From Terriglobus roseus (GTDB lineage Bacteria; Acidobacteriota; Terriglobia; Terriglobales; Acidobacteriaceae), in NCBI RefSeq assembly GCF_900105625.1, contig NZ_FNSD01000001.1:806001-870000 (forward strand): a stretch of 64,000 nucleotides of DNA, written 5' to 3'. Shown here in pieces: positions 19,036 through 28,293 of the stretch. How positions within the stretch are numbered: position 1 is the first letter of the stretch; every line of letters begins with the position of its first letter. Below the pieces are notes generated by a model. That model was not told the origin of the DNA, searched no databases, and worked only from the letters and a program-made list of their open reading frames with translations. Made by a program: the position numbers and the translations under genes.

Positions 19036-20103
19036 ATGAAGACGATCAAGGGACCGGGCATCTTCCTGGCGCAGTTTGCCGGTGATGTTGCGCCATTCAA
19101 TACGCTGGAGAACATCTGCCACTGGGCCGCATCCGTGGGCTTCAAAGGCGTCCAGATTCCAAGCTGGGACAAGCGCCTGATTGACCTGCCGCTGGCCGCT
19201 GAAAGCAAGACATACTGCGACGATCTGCTGGGCACCGTAGCCGCCCACGGACTCACACTGACCGACCTGTCGACGCATCTTCAGGGTCAGTTGGTCGCGG
19301 TGCATCCCGCGTATGATCTGCTCTTCGATAACTTCGCTCCTCCCGCCGTTCACGGCGCGCCGGCGGCCCGCACCGCCTGGGCCGTGGAGCAGTTGCACTT
19401 CGCCGCGCTGGCCTCAAAGAACCTTGGCATCAAGCAGCACGCAACCTTCTCCGGCGCGCTCGCATGGCCCTATCTCTATCCCTGGCCGCAGCGGCCCGAC
19501 GGCCTGGTGGAAACGGCCTTCCGTGAACTGGCCAAGCGCTGGCTGCCGATCCTGGATGTCTTTGACGAGAACGACGTGAACCTCTGCTACGAAGTTCATC
19601 CGGGCGAGGACCTGCACGATGGCGCGTCGTTCGAGATGTTTCTGGACCTGGTCGATGAACACTCGCGCTGCAACCTTCTCTATGACCCGAGCCATTTCGT
19701 ACTGCAGCAACTGGACTACCTGGAGTACATCGACCTCTATCACGACCGCATCAAGATGTTCCACGTCAAGGACGCGGAGTTCCGGCCATCTGGCCGTCAG
19801 GGCGTCTACGGCGGCTTCCAGTCTTGGGTGAACCGCGCCGGTCGCTTCCGTTCGCTGGGCGATGGCCAGGTGGACTTCGGCGCCATCTTCTCGAAGCTCA
19901 CGCAGTACGGCTTTGATGGCTGGGCGACGATGGAGTGGGAGTGCTGCATCAAGAGTTCCGAACAGGGCGCGCGTGAGGGCGCTCCGTTTATCGCGAAGCA
20001 CATCATCCAGACTGCGGACAGGGCCTTCGACGACTTCGCCGATGCCACCACCGATCACAGTGTTCTGCGGCAATTGCTTGGCCTGAAGGGCGACAAGCTA
20101 TGA
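19036..20103 (+). CDS. sugar phosphate isomerase/epimerase-like TIM-barrel protein
   Basis: Protein of 355 aa of the xylose-isomerase-like (AP endonuclease 2) TIM-barrel superfamily. Metal-binding-type residues are in NLCYEVHPGEDLHDG, NLLYDPSHFVLQQLDY, RIKMFHVKDAEF and WATMEWECCIKSSEQG. There is no signal peptide, so it acts in the cytoplasm. Members isomerise or epimerise sugars or process 3-keto sugars. It overlaps the next gene, a Gfo/Idh/MocA oxidoreductase, by four bases, a pairing typical of oxidative sugar-epimerisation routes. Substrate unknown. Confidence 0.85.
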   Translation: MKTIKGPGIFLAQFAGDVAPFNTLENICHWAASVGFKGVQIPSWDKRLIDLPLAAESKTYCDDLLGTVAAHGLTLTDLSTHLQGQLVAVHPAYDLLFDNFAPPAVHGAPAARTAWAVEQLHFAALASKNLGIKQHATFSGALAWPYLYPWPQRPDGLVETAFRELAKRWLPILDVFDENDVNLCYEVHPGEDLHDGASFEMFLDLVDEHSRCNLLYDPSHFVLQQLDYLEYIDLYHDRIKMFHVKDAEFRPSGRQGVYGGFQSWVNRAGRFRSLGDGQVDFGAIFSKLTQYGFDGWATMEWECCIKSSEQGAREGAPFIAKHIIQTADRAFDDFADATTDHSVLRQLLGLKGDKL

Positions 20104-21254
20104 CGACGAAACTCAATCGCCGTCTGCGGCTTGGCATGGTGGGCGGCGGTCCCGGAGCGTTCATCGGTGCGGTACATCGCACGGCTGCGAGGATCGACGA
20201 TCGCTTCGAACTCGTTGCCGCGGTGCTTTCTTCCGATGGAGAGAAGTCCCGCGCGTATGCGGCCGAGCTTCGGATTCCGCGTGCGTATGCGAGCTTCCAG
20301 GAGATGGCGGATGCCGAAGCGAAGCATCCGGAGCCGATCGACGTCGTCGCCATCGTTACGCCGAACCACATGCACCATGCCATCGCGAGGGCCTTCCTTG
20401 CTGCCGGCATTCACGTCATGTGCGACAAGCCGCTGACGACGAACCTCGCAGACGCTGACGATCTAGCAGCAGCCGTTGCAGCTTCCGGCCTGATCTTCGG
20501 TGTGACGCAGAGCTACTCGGGCTATCCGATGGTGCGGCAGATGCGCGAGATCGTGACCTCCGGCGGTATCGGCGCGGTGCGCATGGTACAGGCGGAGTAC
20601 GCGCAGGGGTGGCTGGCAACCAAGCTGGAAGATACCGGCGCGAAGCAGGCTGCATGGCGCACCGATCCTGCGAAGAGCGGACCGGCGGGCTGCCTGGGCG
20701 ACATTGCAACACATGCCTTTCACACGGCATGCTTCGTGACCGGACTGAAGCCGAAGGAAGTTGCTGCTGACCTCTCGACTTTCGTCGCCGGTCGGCGGCT
20801 GGATGACAATGTGCAGGCCATGCTGCATTTTGAAGGCGGCGCAAAGGCGAGCCTGTGGTCGTCTCAGATTGCCATTGGCGAAGAGAACAATCTGAACATC
20901 CGCATCTACGGCGAGACCGGCGCGCTGACGTGGCACCAGGAGAACCCCAACTATGTGCATCACGCCCCGCTGGGAGAACCGACACGCCTGCTGACGCGTG
21001 GTGGCGCCGGTGTCACGGCATCGCCCGCTGCGGGGACAAGGCTGCCAACCGGTCATCCTGAAGGGTACTTCGAGGCGTTCGCGACGCTGTACAGCGATCT
21101 CGCGGAGCAGATCGCGGCGAGGATTGAAGGTCGTGAGGCCAACGCCTCTTCTCTGCTGCTGCCGACGGTTGCGGATGGGGTGGCAGGTGTTCGATTTATC
21201 GAGGCTGTGCTGAAGTCTTCGGCTAACTCTTCTGCGTGGACGCCGCTGACTTGA
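20100..21254 (+). CDS. Gfo/Idh/MocA-family oxidoreductase
   Basis: NAD(P)-dependent sugar or inositol dehydrogenase of 384 aa. The N-terminal Rossmann fold has GMVGGGPGAFIGAVH and later AIVTPNHMHHAIARAFLAAGIHVMCDKPL, containing the catalytic lysine of the EKP-like motif (here DKP). The C-terminal alpha/beta domain has GCLGDIATHAFHTACFVTG with the conserved Gly-Asp-x-x-x-His. Translation is coupled to the upstream isomerase by an ATGA overlap. Together with ThuA this forms a three-gene module probably acting on a keto-sugar intermediate. Specificity cannot be read from sequence. Confidence 0.9.
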   Translation: MTTKLNRRLRLGMVGGGPGAFIGAVHRTAARIDDRFELVAAVLSSDGEKSRAYAAELRIPRAYASFQEMADAEAKHPEPIDVVAIVTPNHMHHAIARAFLAAGIHVMCDKPLTTNLADADDLAAAVAASGLIFGVTQSYSGYPMVRQMREIVTSGGIGAVRMVQAEYAQGWLATKLEDTGAKQAAWRTDPAKSGPAGCLGDIATHAFHTACFVTGLKPKEVAADLSTFVAGRRLDDNVQAMLHFEGGAKASLWSSQIAIGEENNLNIRIYGETGALTWHQENPNYVHHAPLGEPTRLLTRGGAGVTASPAAGTRLPTGHPEGYFEAFATLYSDLAEQIAARIEGREANASSLLLPTVADGVAGVRFIEAVLKSSANSSAWTPLT

Positions 21255-21301
21255 TCGGCCGCACGGAACGGCGGTCCCCTCACATGTTTGCCGCAGCGAG
21301 C

Positions 21302-21356
21302 GGAATGCAGGTCCTTCGACTGCATTTCGCTGCGCTGCGTTTCGCTGAAGATGACA
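21302..21356 (+). repeat. solo arm of an intergenic palindromic repeat
   Basis: GGAATGCAGGTCCTTCGACT, then a degenerate TGCGCTGCG-like middle and ATGACA, repeats one arm of the inverted repeat at 28.1-28.3 kb. It sits in a 320-base gap between two plus-strand genes. The rest of this gap shows no gene; it includes GC-rich direct fragments such as ATGGGGCACCCG and a palindrome ACTCTTATGAGAGT shortly before the ROK gene. Confidence 0.7.
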
Positions 21357-21575
21357 AGATCCTGAAGAGTGTCGAGATTGGGTGCCGCGTACATCGCGCA
21401 CTTTGCGATGTGCGGGATTCGCATTCTGTGGGGGGCACGAACTTCTGGATCCCACACATGCGCGGTAGGGCTGCGCATGGATGGGGCACCCGCTTTGTTG
21501 CTGGATGGGGACGCAACTCTTATGAGAGTCTTTCGCGGCTTCGTTGTCGTACCATTGCGTTAGCCGACGATAACG

Positions 21576-22847
21576 ATGAGTCAACCAACGCACGAGCCAT
21601 CCCGCAACGATCGGACGCGTGGCATTCGCAGGATTGATCTTGCGTCTGTGCAGCCCGTCTCCAGCGACATTGCGCGGGACATCAATCGCGACATCATTCT
21701 CGAACTGATCCGTTTCAACCAGCCGCTGGCGCGGGCAGACCTCTCGCGTCTCTCCGGTCTACGGCCCAGCACTGTGTCCGCCATCGTCGAACAGCTCATT
21801 GAGGAGAACTGGGTGCGCGAGGGCGCGGTGATCAAGGCGGCGCGCGGCCGGCCTTCGACGATGCTCTCCGTCAACAGCGCCATGGTGACGTTTGCTCTGG
21901 ACCTTCGGCCCGACCGCGCGATCCTTGCCGTGGTCGACCTGAGCGGGAGATTCCTTTCGCGCGAGATCATCACCAGCTCCAGCGACCTTCGGCGTACCGT
22001 CGCGCAGATTGGCAAGCGCATGAAGGCGCTGCGTGCGGAACATGCCGGCAAGTCGTTCGAGGGCGTCGGTGTCAGCATTCAGGGACGCGTGCATCCTGTG
22101 ACACAGCGTGTCCTGCTGGCTCCCAATATGAAGTGGCAGGACTTCGACCTGAGAGCCGCGCTGGAGCGCGAATCGGGGTTGCAGGTGGAGCTGGATAACG
22201 ATGCGAATGTTTGCCTGTTGTCAGAGCTTTGGTATGGACGTCTGCAGGGAGCGAAGAATGTTGTACTGGTCGCCGTTGCAGAGGGCGTGGGTACGGCCAT
22301 CCTTGCGGGCGGCGTGATGCAGTCCGGCTACAACGGTCTTGCGGGTGAGTTCGGTCACGTCTCTGTCGACCCTGCGGGACCACTGTGCCAATGCGGCCAG
22401 AAGGGCTGCTGGGAGATGGTCGCTTCATCTCGCGCGCCGATCCGTAGCTTTAACGCTGCGGGCCGACGGAAGGTGCAGGACATCTACGAACTGATGGGCC
22501 TCGCCGAGGACGGCGACGCCACGGCGATTCGCGTCATCACGGAGCAGGCCGTTGCTCTGGGCCGTGGCCTTCGCATGATCACGGCGGCGCTGTCGCCGGA
22601 GCTGATCCTGGTCGTTGGCGATATCACGGCCGCGTGGGAACGCTGCGGCCCGATTGTGTGGAAGGAGCTTGCCTCGTCGATGCTGGCGGGTGAGGCTCCA
22701 CGATTGCACGCGGCAGGCGATGCAGAGCTGGCGCGACTAAGCGGATCGGCCGCTATGCTGATGCAACGCCACGCGAGCTATCACCGCTCCACGCATGACG
22801 AGACGGGTACTCGCCCGTCGCTGGCGATGACCTCTACGGCGTCCTGA
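21576..22847 (+). CDS. ROK-family transcriptional regulator, XylR-like
   Basis: Regulator of 423 aa. Residues about 28-85 form a winged helix-turn-helix (DINRDIILELIRFNQPLARA, then LSGLRPSTVSAIVEQLIEE). Residues 105 onward form a ROK sugar-kinase-like domain with ELDNDANVCLLSELW, GYNGLAGEFGHVSVDP and the zinc site CQCGQKGCWE. Such proteins repress xylose or N-acetylglucosamine genes and are released by the sugar. The xylB-xylA genes follow directly and carry an AGTTTG/AAACTT inverted repeat over the -10 box, which I infer is its operator. It is most likely a repressor without kinase activity. Confidence 0.88.
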   Translation: MSQPTHEPSRNDRTRGIRRIDLASVQPVSSDIARDINRDIILELIRFNQPLARADLSRLSGLRPSTVSAIVEQLIEENWVREGAVIKAARGRPSTMLSVNSAMVTFALDLRPDRAILAVVDLSGRFLSREIITSSSDLRRTVAQIGKRMKALRAEHAGKSFEGVGVSIQGRVHPVTQRVLLAPNMKWQDFDLRAALERESGLQVELDNDANVCLLSELWYGRLQGAKNVVLVAVAEGVGTAILAGGVMQSGYNGLAGEFGHVSVDPAGPLCQCGQKGCWEMVASSRAPIRSFNAAGRRKVQDIYELMGLAEDGDATAIRVITEQAVALGRGLRMITAALSPELILVVGDITAAWERCGPIVWKELASSMLAGEAPRLHAAGDAELARLSGSAAMLMQRHASYHRSTHDETGTRPSLAMTSTAS

Positions 22848-22932
22848 TCTGCCGCTCTCGAAGGGCACCGGAGCGGCACCTCGAGAGGGTATGTTGTATC
22901 TGTCACCACGATCACCGGCCATGCGACTTGCA

Positions 22933-22975
22933 TTGACAGCGGCAGCTCACGGCAATATAGTTTGGGCCATAAACT
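22933..22975 (+). promoter_or_regulatory. xylB promoter with overlapping candidate XylR operator
   Basis: TTGACA and TATAGT are 17 bases apart, an excellent sigma-70 promoter. Overlapping the -10 box is the imperfect palindrome AGTTTG-GGCCAT-AAACTT, which recalls the AGTTTG/CAAACT half-sites bound by XylR of Bacillus. Occupation would block RNA polymerase, consistent with repression by the ROK protein just upstream. Confidence 0.7.
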
Positions 22976-23064
22976 TAATACCGGCGCTGGGTCTCGCGGG
23001 CAGATCGTGTGCTCACCAGCGACGGCACTGAAACGCGATTCGAACGTGAAGGATGGAGCCTGAC

Positions 23065-24561
23065 ATGTACTTGGGAATCGACTGTGGGACCCAGGGTACG
23101 AAGGCTCTCCTGATCTCTGGTGATGGCACGGTCCACGGGCGCGGCTACGCGAAGCACGACCTGATTGAACGGGCGAACGGCGCTCGCGAGCAGCTGCCGC
23201 AGTGGTGGGTCGATGCCCTGCGTAGCACGGTGCTGCAGGCAGCAGGTTCGCATGGTGGTGAGGTGAAGGCGATCTCCGTCTCCGGCCAGCAGCACGGCCT
23301 AGTGGTGCTCGACGAGAACAAGCAGGTCATCCGCGCCGCGAAGCTCTGGAATGACACGGAGACGGCGCCGCAGAACGCAGAGCTTGTAAAGTTAATGGGC
23401 GGCAAGAGCGAGGCGATCCGCCGCTTCGGCATCCTGCCGATGACGGGCTATACCGTCTCAAAACTGCTGTGGCTGCGCGAGATGGAGCCGGATAATTTCG
23501 CACGGATCCGCCACATTCTCCTGCCGCACGAGTACCTGAATTTCTGGCTGACGGGCGAGATCTTCGCGGAGTATGGGGACGCCTCCGGCACGGCCTTCTT
23601 CGATGTGCGTACGCGCGCCTGGATCAGCGAGATTCTTGATCTGATCGACGGTGGCAGCGGCCAGTTGACGGCTGCTCTGCCGCCACTGCTGACTGCGAAT
23701 CAGATCGTGGGTACGGTCAAAGCGGATGTGGCCGCGGAGCTTGGCCTGTCGACGGACTGCATTGTGGCAACAGGCGGCGGCGACAACATGATGGGCGCCA
23801 TCGGCACAGGCAATGTGCGTGAGGGCGTCGTGACATTGAGCCTGGGCACCTCGTCCACGGTGTACTCGTTCCGTGAAGCGCCTCTGCAAAACCCGGACAG
23901 CAGCGTGGCTCCGTTCTGCTCGTCTTCGGGTGGATGGCTACCACTGGTATGCACGATGAACGCGACCAACGTGGTGACGCAGACGCTGCACCTGTTGGGA
24001 TGGACTGTCGAAAATATCGATCCGGTCCTGGAAGGCACGACACCGGGTGCCGAAGGCATCACGTTCCTGCCCTTCCTGAACGGCGAACGCACACCGGATC
24101 TGCCGGGCGCGCGTGGCAGCATCCTGGGATTGAATGCGACAAACTTCTCGCCTGCAAACCTGGTGCGCAGCGCGATTGAGGGCGTCACCTTCGGCATTCT
24201 GAATGGACTCGACCTGATCCTGGAAGGCAAGCCTGCGACGAAGATCCTCGTCATCGGCGGCGGTGCGCGTTCCAGTGGATGGCGCCAGATGCTGGCGGAC
24301 GCCACCGGTGCGCTGATCCAGGTGCCGCTGGAAGAAGAGGCCGGCTGCCTTGGCGCGGCGATCCAGGCGATGTATGCCTTCGGCCAGCACAGCGGTGCAC
24401 CCACAAGCTTTGCGGAACTTACCGAACGTCTCGTCACCGTGGATGAGGGTAAGTCCGCGCACGGCAGGACCGAGTACCTTCCGCTGTACCAGGCAGCTCG
24501 CAAGACTTACAACACCGCACTGATCGAACAATATCCAGAGCTTCGGCAGACCGCGACTTAG
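23065..24561 (+). CDS. xylB: xylulokinase
   Basis: FGGY-family kinase of 498 aa that phosphorylates D-xylulose to xylulose 5-phosphate. The ATP/phosphate motif opens the protein ([17 protein letters not shown]), [12 protein letters not shown] is the xylulose-binding segment, and [20 protein letters not shown] plus [20 protein letters not shown] complete the second domain. Length is standard for XylB. I chose the second ATG because GGAG lies six bases before it; an ATG four codons earlier lacks adequate spacing. It is followed 61 bases later by xylA, giving the isomerase pathway. Confidence 0.95.
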   Translation: MYLGIDCGTQGTKALLISGDGTVHGRGYAKHDLIERANGAREQLPQWWVDALRSTVLQAAGSHGGEVKAISVSGQQHGLVVLDENKQVIRAAKLWNDTETAPQNAELVKLMGGKSEAIRRFGILPMTGYTVSKLLWLREMEPDNFARIRHILLPHEYLNFWLTGEIFAEYGDASGTAFFDVRTRAWISEILDLIDGGSGQLTAALPPLLTANQIVGTVKADVAAELGLSTDCIVATGGGDNMMGAIGTGNVREGVVTLSLGTSSTVYSFREAPLQNPDSSVAPFCSSSGGWLPLVCTMNATNVVTQTLHLLGWTVENIDPVLEGTTPGAEGITFLPFLNGERTPDLPGARGSILGLNATNFSPANLVRSAIEGVTFGILNGLDLILEGKPATKILVIGGGARSSGWRQMLADATGALIQVPLEEEAGCLGAAIQAMYAFGQHSGAPTSFAELTERLVTVDEGKSAHGRTEYLPLYQAARKTYNTALIEQYPELRQTAT

Positions 24562-24622
24562 GCCCGACGCATCCCCCGCGAACGGCAACAACAACCGACT
24601 TACGCAGAATTGGAGAACCTAC

Positions 24623-25945
24623 TTGTCTGACACTGTTTTCAGTAACTTTCCGGCGGTGAAGTTTGAGGGCGTGGAGAGCACGAACCCGATGGCCTACCAG
24701 TATTACGACGCGGACCGCGTCGTGATGGGCAAGCCGCTTGGCGAGCACCTGCGGTTCGCCGTTGCGTACTGGCACAGCTTTGCCATGAACGGCAGTGATC
24801 CGTTCGGCGGCCCGACGATCAACCGTCCGTGGATGACAGCCGGCGACCCGATCGCACAGGCCAAGGTCAAGGCAGATGCAGCGTTCGATTTCTTCCGCGT
24901 GCTGGGTCTGCCCTTCTTCTGCTTCCATGACGCAGACATCGCGCCTGCCGGTGACACGCTGAAGGAGACACTGGGTAACTTCCACACCATCGTGGACTAC
25001 CTCCAGGAGAAGATGGCGAAGAGCAGCACAAAGCTGCTGTGGGGCACGGCAAACCTGTTCTCGCACCCACGCTTTATGGCTGGTGCTTCGACCAATCCTG
25101 ATCCGGAAGTCTTCGCATGGTGCGCCACGACCGTGAAGCATTGCATGGATGCGACGAAGCAACTTGGCGGTTCGAACTACGTGCTGTGGGGCGGCCGCGA
25201 GGGCTATGAGACGCTGCTGAACACCAACATGAAGCAGGAGCTGGAGCAGATGGGCCGCTTCCTGTCGTTGGTGGTTGAGTACAAGCACAAGATCGGTTTC
25301 GAAGGCCAGATCCTGATTGAGCCGAAGCCCAAGGAGCCTACGGCGCACCAGTACGACTTTGACGCGGCGACGGTCTATGGCTTCCTGAAAAAGTATGGCC
25401 TGGAGAACGAAGTCCGCGTAAACCTGGAAGCAAATCACGCGACGCTTGCGGGCCACAGCTTCGAGCACGAGATTGCAACGGCGGGCGCGCTTGGCATTCT
25501 GGGCTCGCTGGATATCAACCGCGGCGATGCCCTGCTGGGCTGGGACACCGACCAGTTCCCCAATGACCTGTGGACGATGACGATGTCGATGTATCACGTC
25601 ATCAAGGCTGGTGGCCTGGGCAAGGGTGGCTGCAACTTCGACGCAAAGGTTCGTCGTCAGAGCTTCACCGAGGAAGACCTGGTGGCCGCTCACGTGGGCG
25701 GTGTGGACATGTGCGCACGTGCCTTCCTGTCCGCTGCGAAGCTGATTGAAGAGGGTACCTACGACGCCCTTCTGACCGAGCGTTACGCGGGATGGAAGAC
25801 GCCTGAGGCGCAGGCTATGTTGTCCGGCAAGGTCTCGCTGGATGAGATTGCCGCGAAGTCTGAGGCCGCGGCCATCAATCCGCAGCCGCGTTCGGGCAAG
25901 CAGGAGCAGATCGAAAATCTGCTGGCACGCCGGATTTACTCGTAG
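24623..25945 (+). CDS. xylA: xylose isomerase
   Basis: Enzyme of 440 aa converting D-xylose to D-xylulose. Catalytic and metal-binding segments are clear: [10 protein letters not shown] (catalytic His and Asp), [28 protein letters not shown] (metal Glu) and [17 protein letters not shown]. The length and N-terminus fit the longer (class II) xylose isomerases. The start is TTG with GGAG seven bases upstream. It is in an operon with xylB and lies before the symporter gene. Confidence 0.96.
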   Translation: MSDTVFSNFPAVKFEGVESTNPMAYQYYDADRVVMGKPLGEHLRFAVAYWHSFAMNGSDPFGGPTINRPWMTAGDPIAQAKVKADAAFDFFRVLGLPFFCFHDADIAPAGDTLKETLGNFHTIVDYLQEKMAKSSTKLLWGTANLFSHPRFMAGASTNPDPEVFAWCATTVKHCMDATKQLGGSNYVLWGGREGYETLLNTNMKQELEQMGRFLSLVVEYKHKIGFEGQILIEPKPKEPTAHQYDFDAATVYGFLKKYGLENEVRVNLEANHATLAGHSFEHEIATAGALGILGSLDINRGDALLGWDTDQFPNDLWTMTMSMYHVIKAGGLGKGGCNFDAKVRRQSFTEEDLVAAHVGGVDMCARAFLSAAKLIEEGTYDALLTERYAGWKTPEAQAMLSGKVSLDEIAAKSEAAAINPQPRSGKQEQIENLLARRIYS

Positions 25946-25967
25946 GGCCGAAGTCCTGTACAAAGGG

Positions 25968-25997
25968 GGCGCTGTCTGCAGGGATGCGGACAGCGCC
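25968..25997 (+). terminator. hairpin between xylA and the symporter gene
   Basis: Nine-base perfect inverted repeat GGCGCTGTC/GACAGCGCC with a 12-base loop, 22 bases after xylA. No U-tract follows, so it may attenuate or protect the mRNA rather than terminate fully. Confidence 0.45.
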
Positions 25998-26054
25998 GTG
26001 CTTCACCCATGCCGCTGGCGTCGCAGGCATGCAGATACACCCTGAAGGCCAACC

Positions 26055-27794
26055 ATGCCGCTGCCCTTTCTCCTCTTCGCCCTGCCCGCAAGGGCGTCCC
26101 TGACCCACCTCGCACCGCTCGACATCGTTATTCTCGCGCTTTATTTCTGCGTGGTGGTGTTCATCGGTTTCTATGTGAAGGGTTCGACCAACACCAGCGA
26201 AGAGTTCTTCCTGGCTGGCCGCGAGATGACGGCGTGGATCGCCGGTCTGAGCTTCGTGTCGGCGAATCTTGGCTCGCTGGAACTGATGGGTTGGGCTGGA
26301 TCCGCCTACCAGTACGGCATCCTGGCGATGCATTGGTACTGGGTCGGAGCCATTCCCGCGATGCTCTTCCTCGGCGTTGTGATGATGCCGTTCTATTACA
26401 TCTCCAAGACGCACTCTGTGCCCGGCTACCTGAAGCTGCGTTTCGGTGAGGGTGCGCGCGGTCTGGCCGCAGCAAGCTTTGGATTGATGACCATCCTGAT
26501 GTCGGGCGTGAACATGTACGCGATGGCCGTGGTCATGCGTACCGTGCTCGGCTGGAACATGACGTTCTCCATCTGGGTTGGCGCGGCAACGGTTGCGCTG
26601 TACGTCATGCTGGGCGGTCTGCGTTCCGCCATCATCAACGAGGTGCTGCAGTTTGTGCTGATCTGGGCCGGTGCCGGCCTTATCCCCATCCTCGGCCTGA
26701 TCGAGGCCGGTGGCTGGACCAACCTGAAGGCACAGATCGCACGCAACGTCGGCTCCTCCGATTACACCCATATGTGGTCGACGCTGGGGCACTTCAACAC
26801 CAACCCCATGGGCATCCACTGGACGGGCATCGTCTTCGGCCTGATGGGTGTCATCAGCTTCGGCTACTGGACCACCGATTTCCTCGTCGTCCAGCGCGTG
26901 CTCTCCGCGAAGGATCTGCGCGCTGCCAAAATGGCTCCGGTGATCGGTGCCGCGTTCAAGATGGCCGTGCCGCTGATCGTCATCATCCCCGGCCTGATCG
27001 CGCTGGCTGTGCTGAAGAACTCTGATGGATCGTTGATGCACCTGGTGCCGTCCGACGTGGCGGCCGCCCACCCCGGCATGCATGCCTATGACGAAGTGCT
27101 GCCGCTAATGCTGGTCCGGTACTGCGGACCGGGACTGCTTGGCCTTGGCATCACCGCACTGGTCGCGGGCTTTATGAGCGGCATGGCCGGTAACGTATCC
27201 GCCTTCTCAACCGTGTGGACGTACGACTTGTATGGCGCGTACATGAACAGGAAGGCGACCGACAAGCAACTGGTGACGATGGGCCGTATGTCCACCGTCG
27301 TCGGCATGCTGGTATCGGTAGGGACTGCGTATCTGGTCGCGCATGCGAGTTCCATCATGGACTACGTGCAGGCGCTCTTCAGCTTCTTCATCGCACCGCT
27401 CTTTGGCACGGTCATCCTCGGCATGATGTGGAAGCGCGCAACGGCTGCAGGCGGCTTCTGGGGACTGCTGGCAGGAACGCTCAGCTCCATCGGCATGTTT
27501 GCCTATGTGCAGACAGGCGGTCGTGCGGCGCTGGCCCACATCGCCCTCTCCGCAGACGCACAGCCGATGGCTGAGAACATGTATCGCGCCCTGTGGAGCT
27601 GGCTGATCTGCGTCGCCGTCACGGTCGTCGTCAGCCTGATGACCAGGCCGAAGCCCGAAGCGGAACTGAACGGCCTGGTTTACGGCGCAACCGTCATCCC
27701 GGACGACGGCGCGCGCACGCTTTGGCAGAAGCCTGCGTTCTGGGCCTGCGTCGTGGCCGTTGTGCTGGTCGCGTTCAACATCTACCTGTTCTAA
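26055..27794 (+). CDS. sodium:solute symporter family transporter, probably sugar
   Basis: Inner-membrane protein of 579 aa with about 14 hydrophobic helices, in the SSS (sodium:solute symporter) family. Signature segments include GSTNTSEEFFLAGREMTAWIAG near the N-terminus, the substrate/ion region VSANLGSLELMGW, and GLGITALVAGFMSGMAGNVSAFSTVWTYDLY. Related acidobacterial and Bacteroidetes proteins carry monosaccharides. Directly following xylBA, the probable substrate is D-xylose; this is inference from context. A 76-aa two-helix protein follows 42 bases downstream and may be an accessory subunit. Confidence 0.9.
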   Translation: MPLPFLLFALPARASLTHLAPLDIVILALYFCVVVFIGFYVKGSTNTSEEFFLAGREMTAWIAGLSFVSANLGSLELMGWAGSAYQYGILAMHWYWVGAIPAMLFLGVVMMPFYYISKTHSVPGYLKLRFGEGARGLAAASFGLMTILMSGVNMYAMAVVMRTVLGWNMTFSIWVGAATVALYVMLGGLRSAIINEVLQFVLIWAGAGLIPILGLIEAGGWTNLKAQIARNVGSSDYTHMWSTLGHFNTNPMGIHWTGIVFGLMGVISFGYWTTDFLVVQRVLSAKDLRAAKMAPVIGAAFKMAVPLIVIIPGLIALAVLKNSDGSLMHLVPSDVAAAHPGMHAYDEVLPLMLVRYCGPGLLGLGITALVAGFMSGMAGNVSAFSTVWTYDLYGAYMNRKATDKQLVTMGRMSTVVGMLVSVGTAYLVAHASSIMDYVQALFSFFIAPLFGTVILGMMWKRATAAGGFWGLLAGTLSSIGMFAYVQTGGRAALAHIALSADAQPMAENMYRALWSWLICVAVTVVVSLMTRPKPEAELNGLVYGATVIPDDGARTLWQKPAFWACVVAVVLVAFNIYLF

Positions 27795-27836
27795 GCACGG
27801 CGAACCACCGCAGCACGAGGTCGAAGGAGGCCGCAC

Positions 27837-28067
27837 ATGGCAGAGGGTACAGGCAGGGGCGAGGCACTCAGCATCTGGTTCTTCGTCGGCATCATGACGC
27901 TGGCCTACGGTCTGGCGCTGCTGCCGTACGGCGTGTGGGCGTGGATCACCGGCAACGAAGCGCCGACCGTGTTGCATGAGCTTCACCCCACCGTCTGGTG
28001 GGGCGTGCTGCTGACAGTCTTCGGCGGTTTCTACACGATTCGCTATCGGCCCGGGCCAGGTAAGTAG
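27837..28067 (+). CDS. small two-helix membrane protein, possible symporter accessory subunit
   Basis: Protein of 76 aa with two hydrophobic segments (about residues 12-34, WFFVGIMTLAYGLALLPYGVW, and 52-68, WWGVLLTVFGGFYTI). A strong Shine-Dalgarno (gaaggagg) precedes the ATG, supporting translation. No family recognised. Some SSS transporters have small two-helix partners (for example DUF4212 or YhdT types), so co-transcription with the symporter suggests such a role. The function is inferred. Confidence 0.75.
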   Translation: MAEGTGRGEALSIWFFVGIMTLAYGLALLPYGVWAWITGNEAPTVLHELHPTVWWGVLLTVFGGFYTIRYRPGPGK

Positions 28068-28098
28068 TGCCGAAGCGCAGTCCGCGCCTCCGTAACAC

Positions 28099-28262
28099 TC
28101 TGTCATCCTGAGCGGAGCCCGCAGGGCGCAGTCGAAGGACCTGCATTCTGCAGGCATGCCACAAATATGAGCGCTGCTCGCGAGGCTTCCCAACCACATT
28201 GGTGGGTTGTCGATCGGAATGCAGGTCCTTCGACTACGCTGCGCTCCGCTCAGGATGACAGA
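28099..28262. repeat. intergenic palindromic repeat element
   Basis: Inverted repeat with arms of about 46-50 bases around a 68-base centre. Both arms carry TCTGTCATCCTGAGCGGAGC and GTCGAAGGACCTGCATTC, with a variable middle. It lies between the convergent small membrane protein and rhaI genes, so it could also act as a bidirectional terminator. The core matches sequences I associate with many Acidobacteriaceae intergenic regions. No coding content. Confidence 0.85.
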
Positions 28263-28293
28263 GCCTTTGGTGCACAGTAAGGTGCTGCGGAGA

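Noticed and set aside
24434-25963. Minus-strand frame of 509 codons
   Set aside because: Antisense to xylA and the xylB end, with no domain pattern.
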